Of a stretch of 64,000 bases of DNA, positions 1 to 11,870 are shown one piece after another. The position numbers were made by a program, and so were the translations under genes. The notes under the pieces are model-generated. The model saw nothing but the letters and a program-made list of their open reading frames with translations, did no database searches and was not told where the DNA came from. The stretch comes from Tillandsia leiboldiana. Lineage: Eukaryota; Streptophyta; Magnoliopsida; Poales; Bromeliaceae. The stretch's first letter is position 1. Each line of letters starts with the position of its first letter. The DNA lies in NCBI GenBank assembly GCA_029204045.2, contig JAQNDB010000507.1:16153-80152 (forward strand), in the 5' to 3' direction.

Positions 1-893
1 CTGGAAAAGAATCTACAGCTATCATGCCTCTATCTACTATGCTCAATAAGAAGAGACTATGGATGATGGAATGCAGTCACTCACTGCTGACAATATGTCA
101 CAAGTACTAAGCCCAAGACGCTCTACTATGACACATGCTACGCCATCACTCCCTCAGTACATCTCAAATCTCGGCGACTGCCCACCCGGGTCCAGTCGAG
201 TCAAGCCTGCGCCCCCTGGTGTATCAACCAGGGTGTCCCAACGGACAACTCAATATCTCACATAGTGACCCCATGGTAGCACGGCCAGGGGTATCAAGCG
301 ACCACTAGTATATGAACTAGGCGCATCATCGCAGCCTCGTCAGGCTCGGTATCATCATCGCAGCCTCATCAGGCTCGGAATCATCAACGCACCCGGGGCG
401 TGGTTCGAGGGGTGCGACCCCACCGAACTCAAGTATCTCATCAGTATCACTGTCTCACAAGTGGCTCCTGCAGGCTGTGGTCCTCGATCAAACAGATCGG
501 TATCTCGATGCTCAAAGCACAAACTCAGTCGGAGAACCCTCCACGACTCAATCTCACAACACAGACCCACTCAACGAAGGTACTACACAGCTGGGACCAC
601 CGTCTCTCCCACGGCTCCCACAATACAACTCCACTGAACTCAACACTCAACTCACGGCCGGAGCTACTCCACGGCCAGATCTACGAAGGGTCCGAAACCC
701 AGGGAGACTAACATCTACGTCCCCAAGAGAGAAAGCAGCCCTTAGAACCCAGATCACTCGAATCCACTCGGGTGGATAAGTTTATAAGAAACCATGTCAT
801 TTATTTCAGAAAATCATTCGATCTGAGAGAAAGCCATCTTTTATAATGATTTTTAGTCTTTTTAGGAAAACCCTTTGAAATCAAGTTTTATGC

Positions 894-964
894 CCAAGCC
901 TCGAAGAGCTGACGCCTTTGTCCCAACGGACGAGAACAGACTCAGACAACCTTGCGGGGCTTGG
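894..964 (-). repeat. conserved inverted-repeat element inside the gypsy LTR
   Basis: Outer arms CCAAGCC.CG and CGAGGCTTGG flank a smaller hairpin, CGTCC-gttg-GGACG in the G copies. The same block is at 52739-52809 and 59759-59829 in G, and a related block occurs twice in tandem in each LTR of D. Function unknown; probably a folded part of the LTR transcript. Confidence 0.55.
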
Positions 965-1649
965 AAGAAACATTGGCTGACTAAAATCATGTATTTATCC
1001 AAAAAGGTTCTGGGTTCAAGGTCCTGCTAACACACGTGCACCACGACCCCAACCTGGTGGTGACGAGAAGAACAGTGGAAAGGAAAAACCCCCGGGACCA
1101 CCGTTTATCTGAAACGGCTCCCCAAAATGCTAACACTGGCCTAACCCAGCCACCAGACCCCACTCGGCCCCCCGGGCCCGAGTGCAACACCCGTCCCACA
1201 ACACACTGACCACTCGGCCCACTACCCGGGCGAGGAAACTCTAAGTCCCGAAGGATATGAAAAGTGGGATGTCTAAAGCATAAAGGAACCTAGCCCAAAT
1301 CAAGGTTCACAATGGGTCTGGTCAAACTCATGCACATATGACGGGGGTGCTAGCTAAGTTCCAAGAAAACACTTAAACTAGCATGCAAACCTAAAACATT
1401 AGAATTAGAAGGAAGTCCGTAGACTTGGAGAGAAAACCAACCCACCTCAGAAAGCCACCAATTGCTCGTCGACACTTGCAATTGGCACAGCGGGCTTACC
1501 TGGCCTCCAAGGGGTCCGCACGCAACACGAAGCCCGATGCCAGAAACCGCACGCAAAACGGAGCACGCGGCGACCAACCACACGACCGCGCGCTCCGCGG
1601 AAGCTAAAACCGCACCGCAAGCTGCCAGAAGCGAAGAAATCGCAAAATC

Positions 1650-2930
1650 AATCCACACAGTCAAAACCGAGCATCCGACGGCGAAAAACAGCCTCCGTCA
1701 GCGAAAAAACAGCGCCCGACGGCGAAAAACAGTCCGTCGGCGAAAACCAGCGCCCGACGGCGAAAACAGCCCCGTCGGCGCAAAAACAGCTCAAAAACAG
1801 CTTGCGAAAAACCAGCGAAAACTGCGCAAACTGCTCGCGAAATCTGCCCGAAAAACGCGCTAAACCGCTCGCAAACTGCGCGAAAACCTGCGCGAAACTG
1901 CGCGAAATCTGCGAGCGAAAACAGCGAAACCGCTTGCGAAACTGCTCGCAACCTGCTCGCGAAAAACGGCGAAAAACTGCGCAAAAACAGCGAGCGAAAC
2001 AGCGGAACCGCTTGCGAAACTGCTCGCAACCTGCTCGCGAAAAACGGCGAAAAAACTGCGCAAAACAGCGAGCGAAAACAGCGGCCGACGGCGGCCCACG
2101 GCTCCGACGGCGAAAACACGGCGAAAACCCGCGAAAGACAGCGGGCAACGGTGGGAAACAACGGTTGACGGCGAAAAACGGTGCCGGCACGCAAACCGAG
2201 GCGCCACCGCTGTCCCGGGAGCACGCCGAGCGGCGAAAAACCAGCCGCGCGACGAGGGAGGCCCGCCGCACGGCGCCCAACCAGGCAGCGCCGCGCGGCG
2301 ACCCGCTGCGCGGTGCCGGAGCGCACCGCGCAGCGCCCAGCGGCGCTGCGCACAGCGCCCAGCGGCGCTGCGCGCGGTGCCCAGCGGCGCTGCGCGCAGC
2401 GCCCAGAGGCGCTGCGCGCGGGCCCGCGCGCAGCCCTGCCGCGCGGCCCTGCCGCGCGCGCCCGCGCGCGGCCAGGAGGGCCCGCGCGCACGCGCGCGGC
2501 CCTGCCGCACGCCCCAGCGCGCGGCCCTGCCGCGCGCCGCCCGCGCGGCGGCCAGGAGGGCCCGCGCGCACCGCGCGCGGCCCTGCCGCGCGCCCCAGCG
2601 CGCGGCCCTGCCGCGCGCGCACCGCGCCGCGGCCAGGAGGGCCCGCGCGCTACGCGCGCGGACCCTGCCGCGCGCGCCTGCGCGCGGCCCTGCCGCGCGC
2701 GCCTGCGCGCGGCCAGGAGGTGCCGCGCGCACCTGCGCGCGGCCCTGCCGCGCGCCCCTGCGCGCGGCCCTGCCGCGCGCGGCCCGGCAGCGCCGCGTGC
2801 CGCTCTTTGCTGCACGCAGCGCCGCGCCCAGCGGCAAGATGCCGCAGGGTGCTGCCAACAGCAGCACCCTGGCGCCGCGCGTGCGCCGTTGCGCGCGCGC
2901 GCGGCCGCCGGCGACGGCAAATCCAATAAA
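1650..2930. repeat. GC-rich low-complexity and tandem-repeat part of LTR H
   Basis: Positions 1676-1800 repeat gacggcgaaaaacag-like units. Positions 1850-2090 repeat gcgaaaac/ctgcgcgaaa units. Positions 2290-2920 are almost pure alternating GC with repeated gcgcgcggccctgccgcgcg units. The near absence of A/T-rich stop codons opens long frames on both strands, which have no recognisable domain and are not genes. Confidence 0.8.
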
Positions 2931-3129
2931 AGCTCCGAAAAATCCGATAAATCCGAAAATCCGATTTAATCCAAAAAAACCCATTTTTAGCAATTAAAAT
3001 CCAATTATAAAAATCCCTAAAGCTCAAAAACTCCAAGAAACCTCAAAAAGGAGAAATTGCTTACCTCGTCGTCGCACGTCGCACGCCCCCGAGCTTCGCA
3101 CGGCCTCCAACGGCGAGTCCAAAAATCCA

Positions 3130-3235
3130 CGATCGGCTCGAAACTCCTCTTCTTCCTTTTCTTCTTCCTTTTCCTCTCTTTTCCTTTCCTTTCTTTCTTT
3201 CTTCCTTTCTTTCTCTTTTCCTGCTGCAGAGAGTG
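3130..3235. repeat. polypyrimidine tract in LTR H
   Basis: About 100 bases of almost uninterrupted C and T on the plus strand (purine on the coding strand of the LTR). The matching purine tract in G is near 50190-50260. It is a simple repeat. Confidence 0.8.
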
Positions 3236-3302
3236 GGCTGGGAAGCTTTTATAAAGCAAAAGCTTTATTAATTAAATCCGTTAATTAATTAACTCCAAAA
3301 AC

Positions 3303-3870
3303 CCCAACTCCAACTCACTTTTTGCCTTCGGGCTCTCCGCCGCTGCCCGGAACTTCCCGAACTCCGCTGTAAATCGAAAATACACGCGCTCACAGCTTTT
3401 TCTCTCCAAAAAGCTCATCCGTTGAGGCGGGGTGCTCAAATCACTTACCGGCTCCAAAATTGCCAGTTCCAACTCACTTTTTGACTCCGGGTCCTCCGCG
3501 TCAGTCCGGAACCTCCCGAACCTCGCTGTAAATCAAAAGTACACGTGTCCCCCAGCTTTTTCTCCTCAAAAAGCTTATCCGTTGAGTCGGGGTGCTCAAA
3601 TCCATTACCGGCTCCAAAATTGCCAGTTCCGACTCACTTTTTGCCTCCGGGCCCTCTGCGTCAGTACGGAACCTCCCGAACCTCGCTGTAAATCAAAAGT
3701 ACACGTGTCCCCAGCTTTTTCTCCTCAAAAAGCTTATCCGTTGAGTCGGGGTGCTCAAATCCATTACCGGCTCCAAAATTGCCAGTTCCGACTCACTTTT
3801 TGCCTCCGGGCCCTCTGCGTCAGTCCGGAACCTCCCGAACTTCGCTGTAATCAGAAAGTACACCTGTTCC
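3303..3870 (-). repeat. about 159-bp tandem repeats in LTR H, four units
   Basis: Four head-to-tail units, the outer ones partial, carry the recurring phrases ggtgctcaaatc, ccaaaattgccagttcc and cagctttttctc. The G 5' LTR holds three units of the same repeat at about 49686-50100, so copy number differs between insertions. Confidence 0.75.
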
Positions 3871-4096
3871 ACGTGTTCCTGAATTTCCGGCGCTCCACGG
3901 TGAAGTCTGAAATTCCCAATCTCATCCTCAATCGGCCTACAAAGCCCGGAAAAACCCCGAATCGAGCTGGAGCTTCCGCGTTGATCCGAATCAACCCGGC
4001 ATCAACTGTAACCTCAGATACAACATGCTCAAGGCAACTCTCCGCTCCAAGTCATCTGTGTGGTCGGCGCGCTATCCAATGCCCCGGTACTTTACA

Positions 4097-6257
4097 GACC
4101 GTCTCCGAAAACAACGTGTCCTCCGGAGATTTTCTCAAGATTTTGAAAACTATTTTTGTCACCGGTCATGTGACGGGAACACCCGCTATCCAGATACCAA
4201 GACGAGCTATCATATGCATGCAAGGAAATATTGGAAACAAGACAAGGGAAAATTTCACCTTTGCGCACCCAAACCTTTTTGGAATGCGTCTGTAATGGTC
4301 GTGAAGTTTTGTGCCTAGGTGAAAGCGTCTTGTTAAAACGATTGTTGCTCCTTGATGAAGTCGTCTTGCGCGGTGAACTACCAAGTCTCTTTTCATTTGA
4401 AAAGTTTTGCTTTGATTTCCGGAAAGGAAGCTTTTTGGTAGTTGATGCAAGAGGTGCTTGAGATGAGCGTTCGACTCCCGTCTTGCAATATCTTCTTATG
4501 TGCCCTGAAACACCACAACGAAAACATACCTTAGATCTTGACGATCCCAAAGAGGATGAAGTAGGTTTGTTGTCGTTGTTTGTCTTGAATTCCGGTGTCG
4601 GAGGAGGAGATACCGACTGAGGCACAAAAACTGTCTCACTCGAACTTGGACTGTTTCCAGTTTGAGTGTATCCGAGGCCGAACCTATTTGATTGACCAAG
4701 ACCAAGAAGTCTATCCAACTTACTCCTTCCTGAAGAGAATCGCTGTAAGTCATTCTTGAGTTGGAAAATGGTCTTTGTCATTTCCAGGTTATCCTGTCGA
4801 GCCTCGTTGTAGAGCTTTGAAAAGTGATTCGCGTTATCCACCAGATTTGTATGTTCCTTTTCAAGTTGCTCATTGGACTCTTGAAGGGAAGCATTTTCTT
4901 TTATCAGGTTTTCCCTTTCCACTTCAAGAGCGTTTGAGAGAGAAGTCGCTCTTTTTGCTTCTTCTTCGAGATCATGCACTCTCCCTCTCAAACTCTTGTT
5001 TTGCTTAGCCACTTTCTTTGAGTCCCTCAAAAGTCTGTGGTAGGCTAGAGCAAAATCTTCACCTTCCGAATCATCCGATTCGTTGTCCGTTGCGTTCTTT
5101 TCAACAGTGGAGTTGGACAACGATTCAGACGTACTTGCCATAAAGCACATGAATGGTGAAGATGTGGACGCGTGGAATGCCGTGGAGCTCTTTTCTTCAT
5201 CACTTGAAGACGACTCATTTGACGTTGAGTTGTCATCCCAAGTGACGACTTGCATCGCCTTCTTCTTTGCCGGATACCTGTTAGGACACTCCGTTGCAAT
5301 GTGGCCGTAGCCTCGACATTTGAAGCATTGCAGTTGTCCTTCTGAACTTTTCTTATCCTTTGAGAAGTTCTCCTGCTTTCTTGACTTGTAACTTGGAGTA
5401 CCCTTGCCTTTGTTCCACTTTCCGAAGGATGGAGATTTACTTGAATTACCCCTTCGGAAGTTGCGGCGAAACTTCCTTGTCAAGAGAGCGAGCTGCTTCT
5501 CAAATTCCTCCATAGAAAGGTTCTCGTCATCGTCCGAGGAGGATGTATCCGCGTCTTCTTCCTTAGTTGTTTTCAACGCATAACCTGAAGACTTAGAAGT
5601 GGATGCTTTTCCAGAAGAATTGTTAGTATTAAAAGTCATTTCATAAGTTTGTAATGAACCAACTAATTCTTCTACACGTATTTCGTCCGGGTGTTTAATA
5701 GTTTCAATGGCAGTAACCTTTGGGCGAAATCGTTCAGGAAGAGTTCTTAAGATTTTTCTTACAATCTTAAATTCTGGAATCTTCTCTCCCAGATTAGCAC
5801 ATGAGTTTACGATGTCTTGCAATCGTGTATAGTAGTCCGTGAAAGATTCATTTTCTGCCATCAAAATAGAGTCAAACTTGCTCGTAAGCAACTGCAGTTT
5901 CTGAATCTTCACGAGGTTAGTTCCCTCATGTGTAACCTGGAGGACATCCCAGATTTCTTTCGCAGTCTCACATGCCGAGACGCGAGAGAATTCAGTTTGA
6001 GATAAGGCATTAAAAATAGCATTAATTCCCTTGCCATTGTAAGAAGATAACTCAAACTCTTCCTTGGTCCATTTCGACCTAGGTTTTAAGGTGTGAACAT
6101 CAGAGATAAGTTCAGTTGGATTAGTCCATCCTGATTCAATTGAATGCCACACCCTTTCGTCGATGGAAGATAAAAAGGCTTTCATCCGTACTTTCCAGTA
6201 CGCATAATTTGTTCCATCAAAGAAAGGGGGTCGATTGATGTTTCCACCTTCAACCAT
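4097..6257 (-). pseudogene. gag-pro: copia A gag-protease, truncated by insertion of H
   Basis: This is the gag-pol start of a Sirevirus-type copia element. The ATG lies 20 bases after the PBS on the minus strand. The frame is open for about 720 codons: a copia gag domain (PPFFDGTNYAYWK near the start), an acidic serine-rich linker, zinc knuckle CFKCRGYGHIATEC, a long coiled-coil stretch, a second knuckle CFRCGVSGHIRRYC, and then the aspartic protease motif WYLDSGCSRHMTG near 4170-4195. The frame is cut at 4097 by LTR H, which gives the stop codon, so the rest of protease, integrase, RT and RNase H is lost or beyond the window. It is the only copia copy here that keeps the protease start; B and C have lost it. 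No lesion was seen before the break. Confidence 0.9.
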
Positions 6258-6276
6258 TGTTCACAACCCTATTCCC

Positions 6277-6288
6277 GCTCTGATACCA
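6277..6288 (-). promoter_or_regulatory. primer-binding site of copia A
   Basis: Reads TGGTATCAGAGC on the minus strand, two bases inside the LTR end. This is the usual plant initiator tRNA-Met complement and it fixes the LTR boundary at 6291. Confidence 0.92.
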
Positions 6289-6582
6289 CTTGTTGGGTCG
6301 TATATAATACGGATCTAAATAGGGGAAGAAACACCTAGAGGGGGGTGAATAGGTGTAAACGTATAAACACTCCAAAAATCGTTGCGATAAAACCCAATGC
6401 GGAAAATAAAATAACACGCAAGATTTTTACGTGGAAAACTCCATCACCGGAGTAAAAAACCACGGGACCGATAACACGGCAGAAATCCACTAGAATTAAA
6501 ACACGTACAAGGTGATTTACCGTACACACTTACGACTCAACCTTTTCCATACGCTCCTAGAGGATCTTCTCCGCTCGCTCCA

Positions 6583-6770
6583 GACGCTTCTCGAATCCAC
6601 GATCTGCGCCCAACGCCGAATCCACGGCGTCCAACGTCGAATCCACGACGTCCGACCGAATCCACGGTCTTCACCCAATAGCACCGTTCGAATCCACGAA
6701 CGTGCCTCGCTCCGAATCCACGAGAGCGATTGAACCTTGAATCCACAAGGACACGCGAATCCACGCGCCG
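6583..6770 (-). repeat. array of eight TGGATT-loop hairpins, copia A LTR
   Basis: Eight copies of TGGATT (AATCCA on plus) are each flanked by self-complementary arms that differ from copy to copy. The fourth stem is stronger here than in B: GCACGTTCG pairs with CGAACGgTGC with one bulge, where B has a mismatch. See the copia B 5' LTR array for the full description. Confidence 0.85.
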
Positions 6771-7118
6771 ATTTTTGGGGTAAATCGTTGTTTTTGGGTG
6801 GTGATGATCCGCCGAATACTTAGATCAAAGATAGATCGGAAATACCATCTAAGTATTCATTAGTTTGATTCAACTCAAGATGTGAGTATGAAAACCTAGA
6901 ATCAAACTAATCAATATAGATGAAGAAACATAGAGTATTCTCTAATGATTTCCTTTCTTCTCTATATGTGGATCTATAGTCGTATAAGATGATACAAGAA
7001 AATGACGGCTATGTGGATTCACCCTAGAAAAGGAGTCATAGGGTGTATTTATAGGTTAGAAACCCTAGGAAGGAGATAAGAATCAAAAAACTGCCATTTC
7101 TGGATTTTTACGGACGGC

Positions 7119-7340
7119 GATCCGGATCGTGATAACTAGGATCCGGATCGTCATAACGAAACAGCCAATTCCAGAAAAACGAAGGTTCGGGATCCGGATC
7201 ATGTGACTACGATCCGGATCGTTCATACAGTTCACCAAACATCAACGTTCGGGATCCGGATCAAGAGACTACGATCCGGATTGCGACGATGTATGAACGA
7301 ACCACCTTCGGGATCCGGATCGAACAACCTGATCCGGATC
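7119..7340 (-). promoter_or_regulatory. eight GATCCGGATC palindromes, copia A U3
   Basis: Four pairs of the 10-bp palindrome or one-base variants lie upstream of the TATA box on the minus strand. Such palindrome clusters are known from the LTR cis region of maize Sireviruses; their protein partner is not known here. Confidence 0.85.
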
Positions 7341-7567
7341 CTGAACATGTCCCAAGTCCAGTTTTTGATTTTTATACAATGAAAGATTCTTCCAAGTGTT
7401 TCTACACTACAAGAAGTATTCGGATCACACAAATTCTTTAGTTAAACATACCTGATCCTTTTGAATTCTTCTTTCTTGAGATTGAGTTAAATGATCCAAC
7501 TTTCTTCACCTTCAATCTTTAAGACTTGAGACTTTCACGAAACTACGCCAACTCAAATTCCGTAACA

Positions 7568-8431
7568 AAGCCTATTTATAGCCTAAGGGGAGGGGAGAAA
7601 AATACCCTTTTGGGGTACGATTTCGGGCGCCCGAAACAATCAGGCGAATAGGGTATAGCCAAGGCTTCGCCCGGATCGTTCCGGGCGCGCCAGGTGTCCC
7701 GGGTCAGCGCACAGCGTGGCGCGGCCAACTGGGCCGCGCCGCGTGGCCCGACAAGGCAGAGGGGTGGGCGGCGCTGGCGAGTAGCGGGGCGCCACGTGGC
7801 GCCCCCTCGCGTGGGCGCCATGCCGCCCCGCCTGCCCCGCACCTGCCCTAACTGCCCCGCACCTGCCCCAACTGCCCCGACCTGCCCCCTCCAATGATCC
7901 GCTGCCACGTGTCCTATGCCGTCGCTCGCTGCGCCCAGCGCACGCGCCTACCATGGACCGCGCCACCCTGCAGCGCTGCGTGGACCGCGCCGAGTGAGCC
8001 GGCCTATCCCGAGCCGCCATGCGTCCCTGCGCCGGTCCATGCACCCTGCCACGCATTTCCGTGCACCACGCGCGCTGCGCCGGCTAATCCAGCTCCGCCA
8101 CGTGCCCTCCCTTCGGTCCACAGCTCCCCCCATGCACCAAAACGCGCAGAAAACTTCCGGGGGTTCGTTTTTGGGCATCCAGACTCCGAAAAATAAAAGT
8201 AATTAGCCGATTTTTGACCTTTTTCCGCGTTGAATCCAAATCCGGTCTCATATTAGCCTAAAACCCTTTCTAAAATTCGGCGAAAGGAGCCGAAAGACTG
8301 GCTTGATCCAAAAACCTCACTGAGTCCGTCCAACGTGTCCATTTGACGCGTTGCGGGTCCGACACACCAATAATAGGTGTTCCACAACAAGGATCATGGG
8401 GAAAAGCTGCACGGCGATCGGGGTCACTACA
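7568..8431 (-). mobile_element. G1 3' LTR, truncated by copia A
   Basis: On the minus strand the LTR begins TGTAGTGACCCC at 8431, right after a purine tract (agtgggggagga) that serves as PPT and a TTTCGGGGACGAAAC phrase typical of gypsy 3' ends. It runs to 7568, where copia A is inserted beside a TATA-like tatttata (7573-7580). A GC-rich tandem run with ctgccccgcac units is at 7831-7890. The LTR end is missing, so it cannot be matched directly with the 114 bases of the G1 5' LTR. Confidence 0.65.
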
Positions 8432-9163
8432 TCCTCCCCCACTAAAAAAATGTTTCGTCCCCGAAACTAAAACGCACCACAACCACAAAACCAACTCGTC
8501 CAAAACTACTCGAAGTACGCCAACAAAACCAATCAAGAAAGGTAAAGGCCCTACCAGCAGGAACGTTATCAACTCCAACTCTCTATTTGGAAAGCAGCCG
8601 AAAATAGCGAAAGGTCCGAAAATTCCGAAAGGCCGGTGCCTTCGCCCAAATCAAACAAGAACAGGTTCAGGCACTATCTCCATTTCTGGAGTAGCCTTTC
8701 GAAGTTTTCGTCCCGTTCAAAAGTTTCAGCATAAAGGCGAGAAAAAGGGAGAGAAGTGTTGAAGCCGTTTCTGCTGTGGCTACAAAAACGAAAGCTACGA
8801 TCTAACCGTGACCTTTAGAGACGCAACCTCTAGTCCTAATCGTAACATCTGCTCAAGTGGTGGCATCTGTCCACTGCCGCTGAAACCATCGCTGTAGGAA
8901 GGGTACTTCGGCAACAAGTGAAAATGAACTCCTCATGTCCAACTCGCGGAAGGGTCACTGTTCTCATTCCACAATCAGTCGTCGCATGATAACGCGCCAA
9001 CCAGTCCATCCTGTGTGCTCGGTTAGAGTCTTGGAGCTGCCACCAAATCGTCACGTCTGCCGATATAATCCCAAGTCTCAACTGTACTGGACATGATCCA
9101 CAAGCCTCCCCCAAGTGCACAACACCAACAGGAACATGTACCTCTAGTGCACGTGGTAACGAC
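8432..9163 (-). other. G1 internal 3' tail, noncoding
   Basis: No gene is seen. The stretch is related to the tail of element G (about 56170-56460, opposite orientation): both carry caaacaagaacaggttc-like, ctccattctggagtag-like and cagccgaaaatagcgaaa phrases in the same order. This places G1 and G in one gypsy group and makes G1 another pol-less member, as far as its pieces show. Confidence 0.6.
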
Positions 9164-10245
9164 TGTTAAGAATTTTGTGTTGGCGTATTTCGTGAAGTGG
9201 TAATAGTCTTGAAAATTGAAGATGGAGAATTGTGGATCAATTACATCAATCTCAAGAAGAATGGATTCGGAATGATCAGGTACGTTTAACTAAATAATTT
9301 TGGTGATCCGAATACATTTGTTTAGTTTAGAAACACTTGGATAAGTTTTCATTGCATAAAAATAAAAAACTGGACAAGTTAAATGTTCAGGATTCGAATC
9401 AGACCATTCCAGTCCGGACCCCGAACATAGTTTAGTTCATGCGGAATTCCAGTCCGGACCTCCCCTGTTTCACTCCGGACCCCGAACTATGTGTTTGCTG
9501 AAATCGCACGAACAGTCCAGATCAGGAAATTCCAGTCCGGACCCCGAACTGTTTTTTCAGGAAAATTGCTGAAAAAAGATGACAGTCCGGATCAGCCAAA
9601 TCCAATCCGGACCGCCGTGCGGGAAAAATTCTGTTAAGTCAGTTTTTGATGCTTATCTCTTTCCAAGGGTTTCTAACCTATAAATAAACCCTAATTTCAT
9701 CTTTTCGGGTAATCCAAAAAGGACAGAGAATTAATCGAGATAATCGATAAATTATAGAAAAATCCGCAAATATAGAGAAGAAAGGAAAACACGATTAAAT
9801 TCATTTTTCTTCATCTATATTGTTCAATTTGATTCTAGGGTTTCCAAACTCCTATTTTTCGTAGAATCAAATTGAAGAATACTTAGATGGTATTTCCTTA
9901 TCTATCTTTGATCTAAGTATTCGGAGTTGGACGCAAATCGAGGTTTCGAGGTGCGTTGTGGAGCGAGCGGAGAAGATCAACTAGGAGCGTATGGAAAAGG
10001 TAGAGTCGTCGGGTTACGGTAAATCACCTTATACGTGTTTAATTCTAGTAGATTTTGCCGTATTATCGGTCCCGTGGTTTTTTACTCCTGTGACGGAGTT
10101 TTCCACGTAAATCTTGCGTACTTTATTTATCTTCAGTATTGGGTTATTTTTACGCAACTATTTGGTGTGTTTATTGTTTTCACCTATTCACCCCCCCTCT
10201 AAGTGGTTTTTTCCCTATTCAGATCCATATAATCCATAACCCACA
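9164..10245 (+). mobile_element. solo LTR of an older Sirevirus-type copia element
   Basis: A 1082-bp LTR (TGTTAAG...CCCACA) is flanked by perfect 5-bp target copies acgac (9159-9163 and 10246-10250). There is no PBS, PPT or internal sequence, so it is a product of LTR-LTR recombination. It keeps the plan of the other copia LTRs: eight palindromes, drifted to AGTCCGGACC-like forms; a TATA box tataaata at 9679-9686; and the end hairpin at 10073-10107. It lacks the TGGATT hairpin array. It sits inside G1. Confidence 0.92.
10073..10107 (+). other. conserved hairpin near LTR end (solo LTR)
   Basis: CGTGG...CCACG encloses ACTCC-tgtgac-GGAGT. The same two-part stem is in every copia LTR of the window (6430-6464, 12746-12780, 25296-25330, 39168-39199, 44195-44226, 63177-63211); in the B 3' LTR one arm is mutated to CATGG. 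Confidence 0.75.
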
Positions 10246-10250
10246 ACGAC

Positions 10251-11643
10251 TCTACCTCTAGTCCATGCAGGAAAGCAAAAATACTCTAACTCAGACTGCT
10301 GTAATGAAATCATGCCTGCGACAATCCGATCCACTGCCGTGGCGCCCTCCAACCGGGCGGCACAGACTCATCCGCTCGATGCAGGTAGTCGTCGCTCAGT
10401 CTGCCTGGACGTCAAAGTCCAGTCTGTCAGAAAATATCTAGACTATCCACATAGGGAGCACGGCCTCTGCCTCTGCTCACACTAGGGCGACAAATGGGGC
10501 CCTCCGCAGATAACACATCCATGCTACCGCCGCTGCTGATACTGATACTGCTGCTGGCGGGGATACTGCTACTAGGACTGCTGGTACTGTGACTGTTGTT
10601 GGGGTCCACCAGATCTCTAGCGCCTCTGAATCCCACGATCCTCAGGGCGAAATCATGGAGGTCTCAGAGGCTCCTGCCTACTCGCTTGTCCTCCGTCATT
10701 AGGCGCTGGGCGCTTCACGCCCGAACTCCCACCTGGGGCTGTGTTCCTCTCAGTCATAATCACATTCCCTCGTTCCACATAAAGGGCCTGCTCCATCGAG
10801 GCATCCAAAGTCTGCAGTCTGCGTGACCGAATAAACTGATAGATATCTCGGTGCAATCCCCACTCGAACATGTAAATCTGATGCGCCTCGTCCCTAGCCG
10901 CGTGTGGTACACTGTCCAATAGCCGGTTGAAATCCACGATGTACTCCTGTACATAACGGTCTCCCTGTTGGAGGTTCTTCAGATCCTCTTCTAGCTTCTG
11001 TCTGACACTCTCAGGGAAGAAAGCTCCAAGAAAAAGGCTGCGGAACTCCGCCCAAGTAAGCAGCTGGGTCCTAGGCGGACCGACAAGTCGCACTCGGCGC
11101 CACCAAGCCTCGACATTGTGCTCCAACAAGTTTGTCGCTAAAAGAACCTGAAACTGCTCCTCAATAAAAAGGCTCTCGAAAAGTCGCTCTATCGCCGTGA
11201 TCTAAGACTCTGCCTCCCACGGCTCCAAGCCCAATCCTACGAATCGGGGTGGATCAGACTGCCGGGACCGGCTCTATCGATCGATGATGTCCCAAAGCTC
11301 ATCTACTATCCGCTATCCACCCTGCCTCGGTGCCTCGGCACTACTCGTCAGCACGGAAGGGGTTGCTCACTCAATCGGTGCCACTAGTACAGCTGGAGAT
11401 GCCACTGCATAGGAAGAAAGTGCTGGAGGACACTCAGGCGGTGCTACAACTGGCTGTGCTCTCTGCTCCGACAGGCGCATCAAACGTTCCATGGCCTCCT
11501 CCTGGCGTCGAACAGCCTCCGACATCTGTGCCATCTGGGCCCGTAACTCTTGGGTCTCGCTCTGCTCTGATAGCTCTGCCTCCCACTGCTCGGGTTACTC
11601 ATCAGATACGGGATGTGCCCTCCTCACTGCACGACGTCTCAGG
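10251..11643 (-). pseudogene. gag: G1 gypsy gag remnant
   Basis: Minus-strand Ty3/gypsy capsid gene, decayed. The best open part, 10653-11129 (158 codons), has the Retrotrans_gag pattern: WWRRVRLVGP, then LLTWAEFRSLFLGAFFPESVR, NLQQGDRYVQEYIVDFNRLL and a helical tail. Upstream, 11130-11638 still reads as an Arg- and Glu-rich gag N-terminus but with stops. Downstream, 10427-10636 is a low-complexity serine/proline tail; no zinc knuckle is visible. The start codon is 11 kb away at 22648 because copia B landed just inside the first codons. No protease, RT or integrase follows before the G1 tail. Confidence 0.75.
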
Positions 11644-11870
11644 TGTTACGGAATTTGAGTTGGCGTAGTTTCGTGAAAGGTTCAAGTCTTGAAGATTGAA
11701 GGTGAAGAAAGTTGGATCATTTAACTCAATCTCAAGAAAGAAGAATTCAAAAGGATCAGGTATGTTTAACTAAAGATTATTGGTGATCCGAATACTTCTT
11801 GAAGTGTAGAAACACCTGGAAGAGTTTTTAACTGCATAAAAATCAAAAACTGGTGTTCGGACATGTTCAG

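Larger units (their letters stand above)
1..4096 (-). mobile_element. H: partial 5' LTR of a Tekay/Del-like gypsy element
   Basis: Read on the minus strand, this stretch begins TGTAAAGTACC at 4096 and matches the LTRs of element G (49472-54245 and 56475-61254) as far as position 1, where the window cuts it. About 0.5 kb of the LTR 3' end and the rest of the element lie outside. It sits inside the gag-protease frame of copia A: the host reading frame runs up to 4097 and the LTR's own TGTAA supplies the stop. The expected 5-bp target copy next to it is gaccg (4097-4101), but the partner is out of view. Only noncoding LTR sequence is present; the long GC-rich open frames in it are not genes. Confidence 0.88.
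6291..7567 (-). mobile_element. 5' LTR of copia A
   Basis: A 1277-bp LTR with ends TGTTACGG...CCCAACA on the minus strand, the same length and plan as the copia B LTRs. It holds eight GATCCGGATC-like palindromes at 7119-7340, a TATA box (tatttata on plus) at 7046-7053, the hairpin array at 6583-6770 and the end hairpin at 6430-6464. It is inserted next to a TATA-like site of the G1 3' LTR; the other end of A is out of view, so no target duplication can be checked. Confidence 0.9.

Noticed and set aside
6291..7567. Copia A LTR as part of one element with copia B
   Set aside because: Opposite strand, separate PBS and own flanks; it is an independent insertion.
8343..8762. A 139-codon plus-strand frame in the G1 tail
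   Set aside because: It is antisense to the gypsy element, crosses the PPT and LTR boundary and shows no domain.
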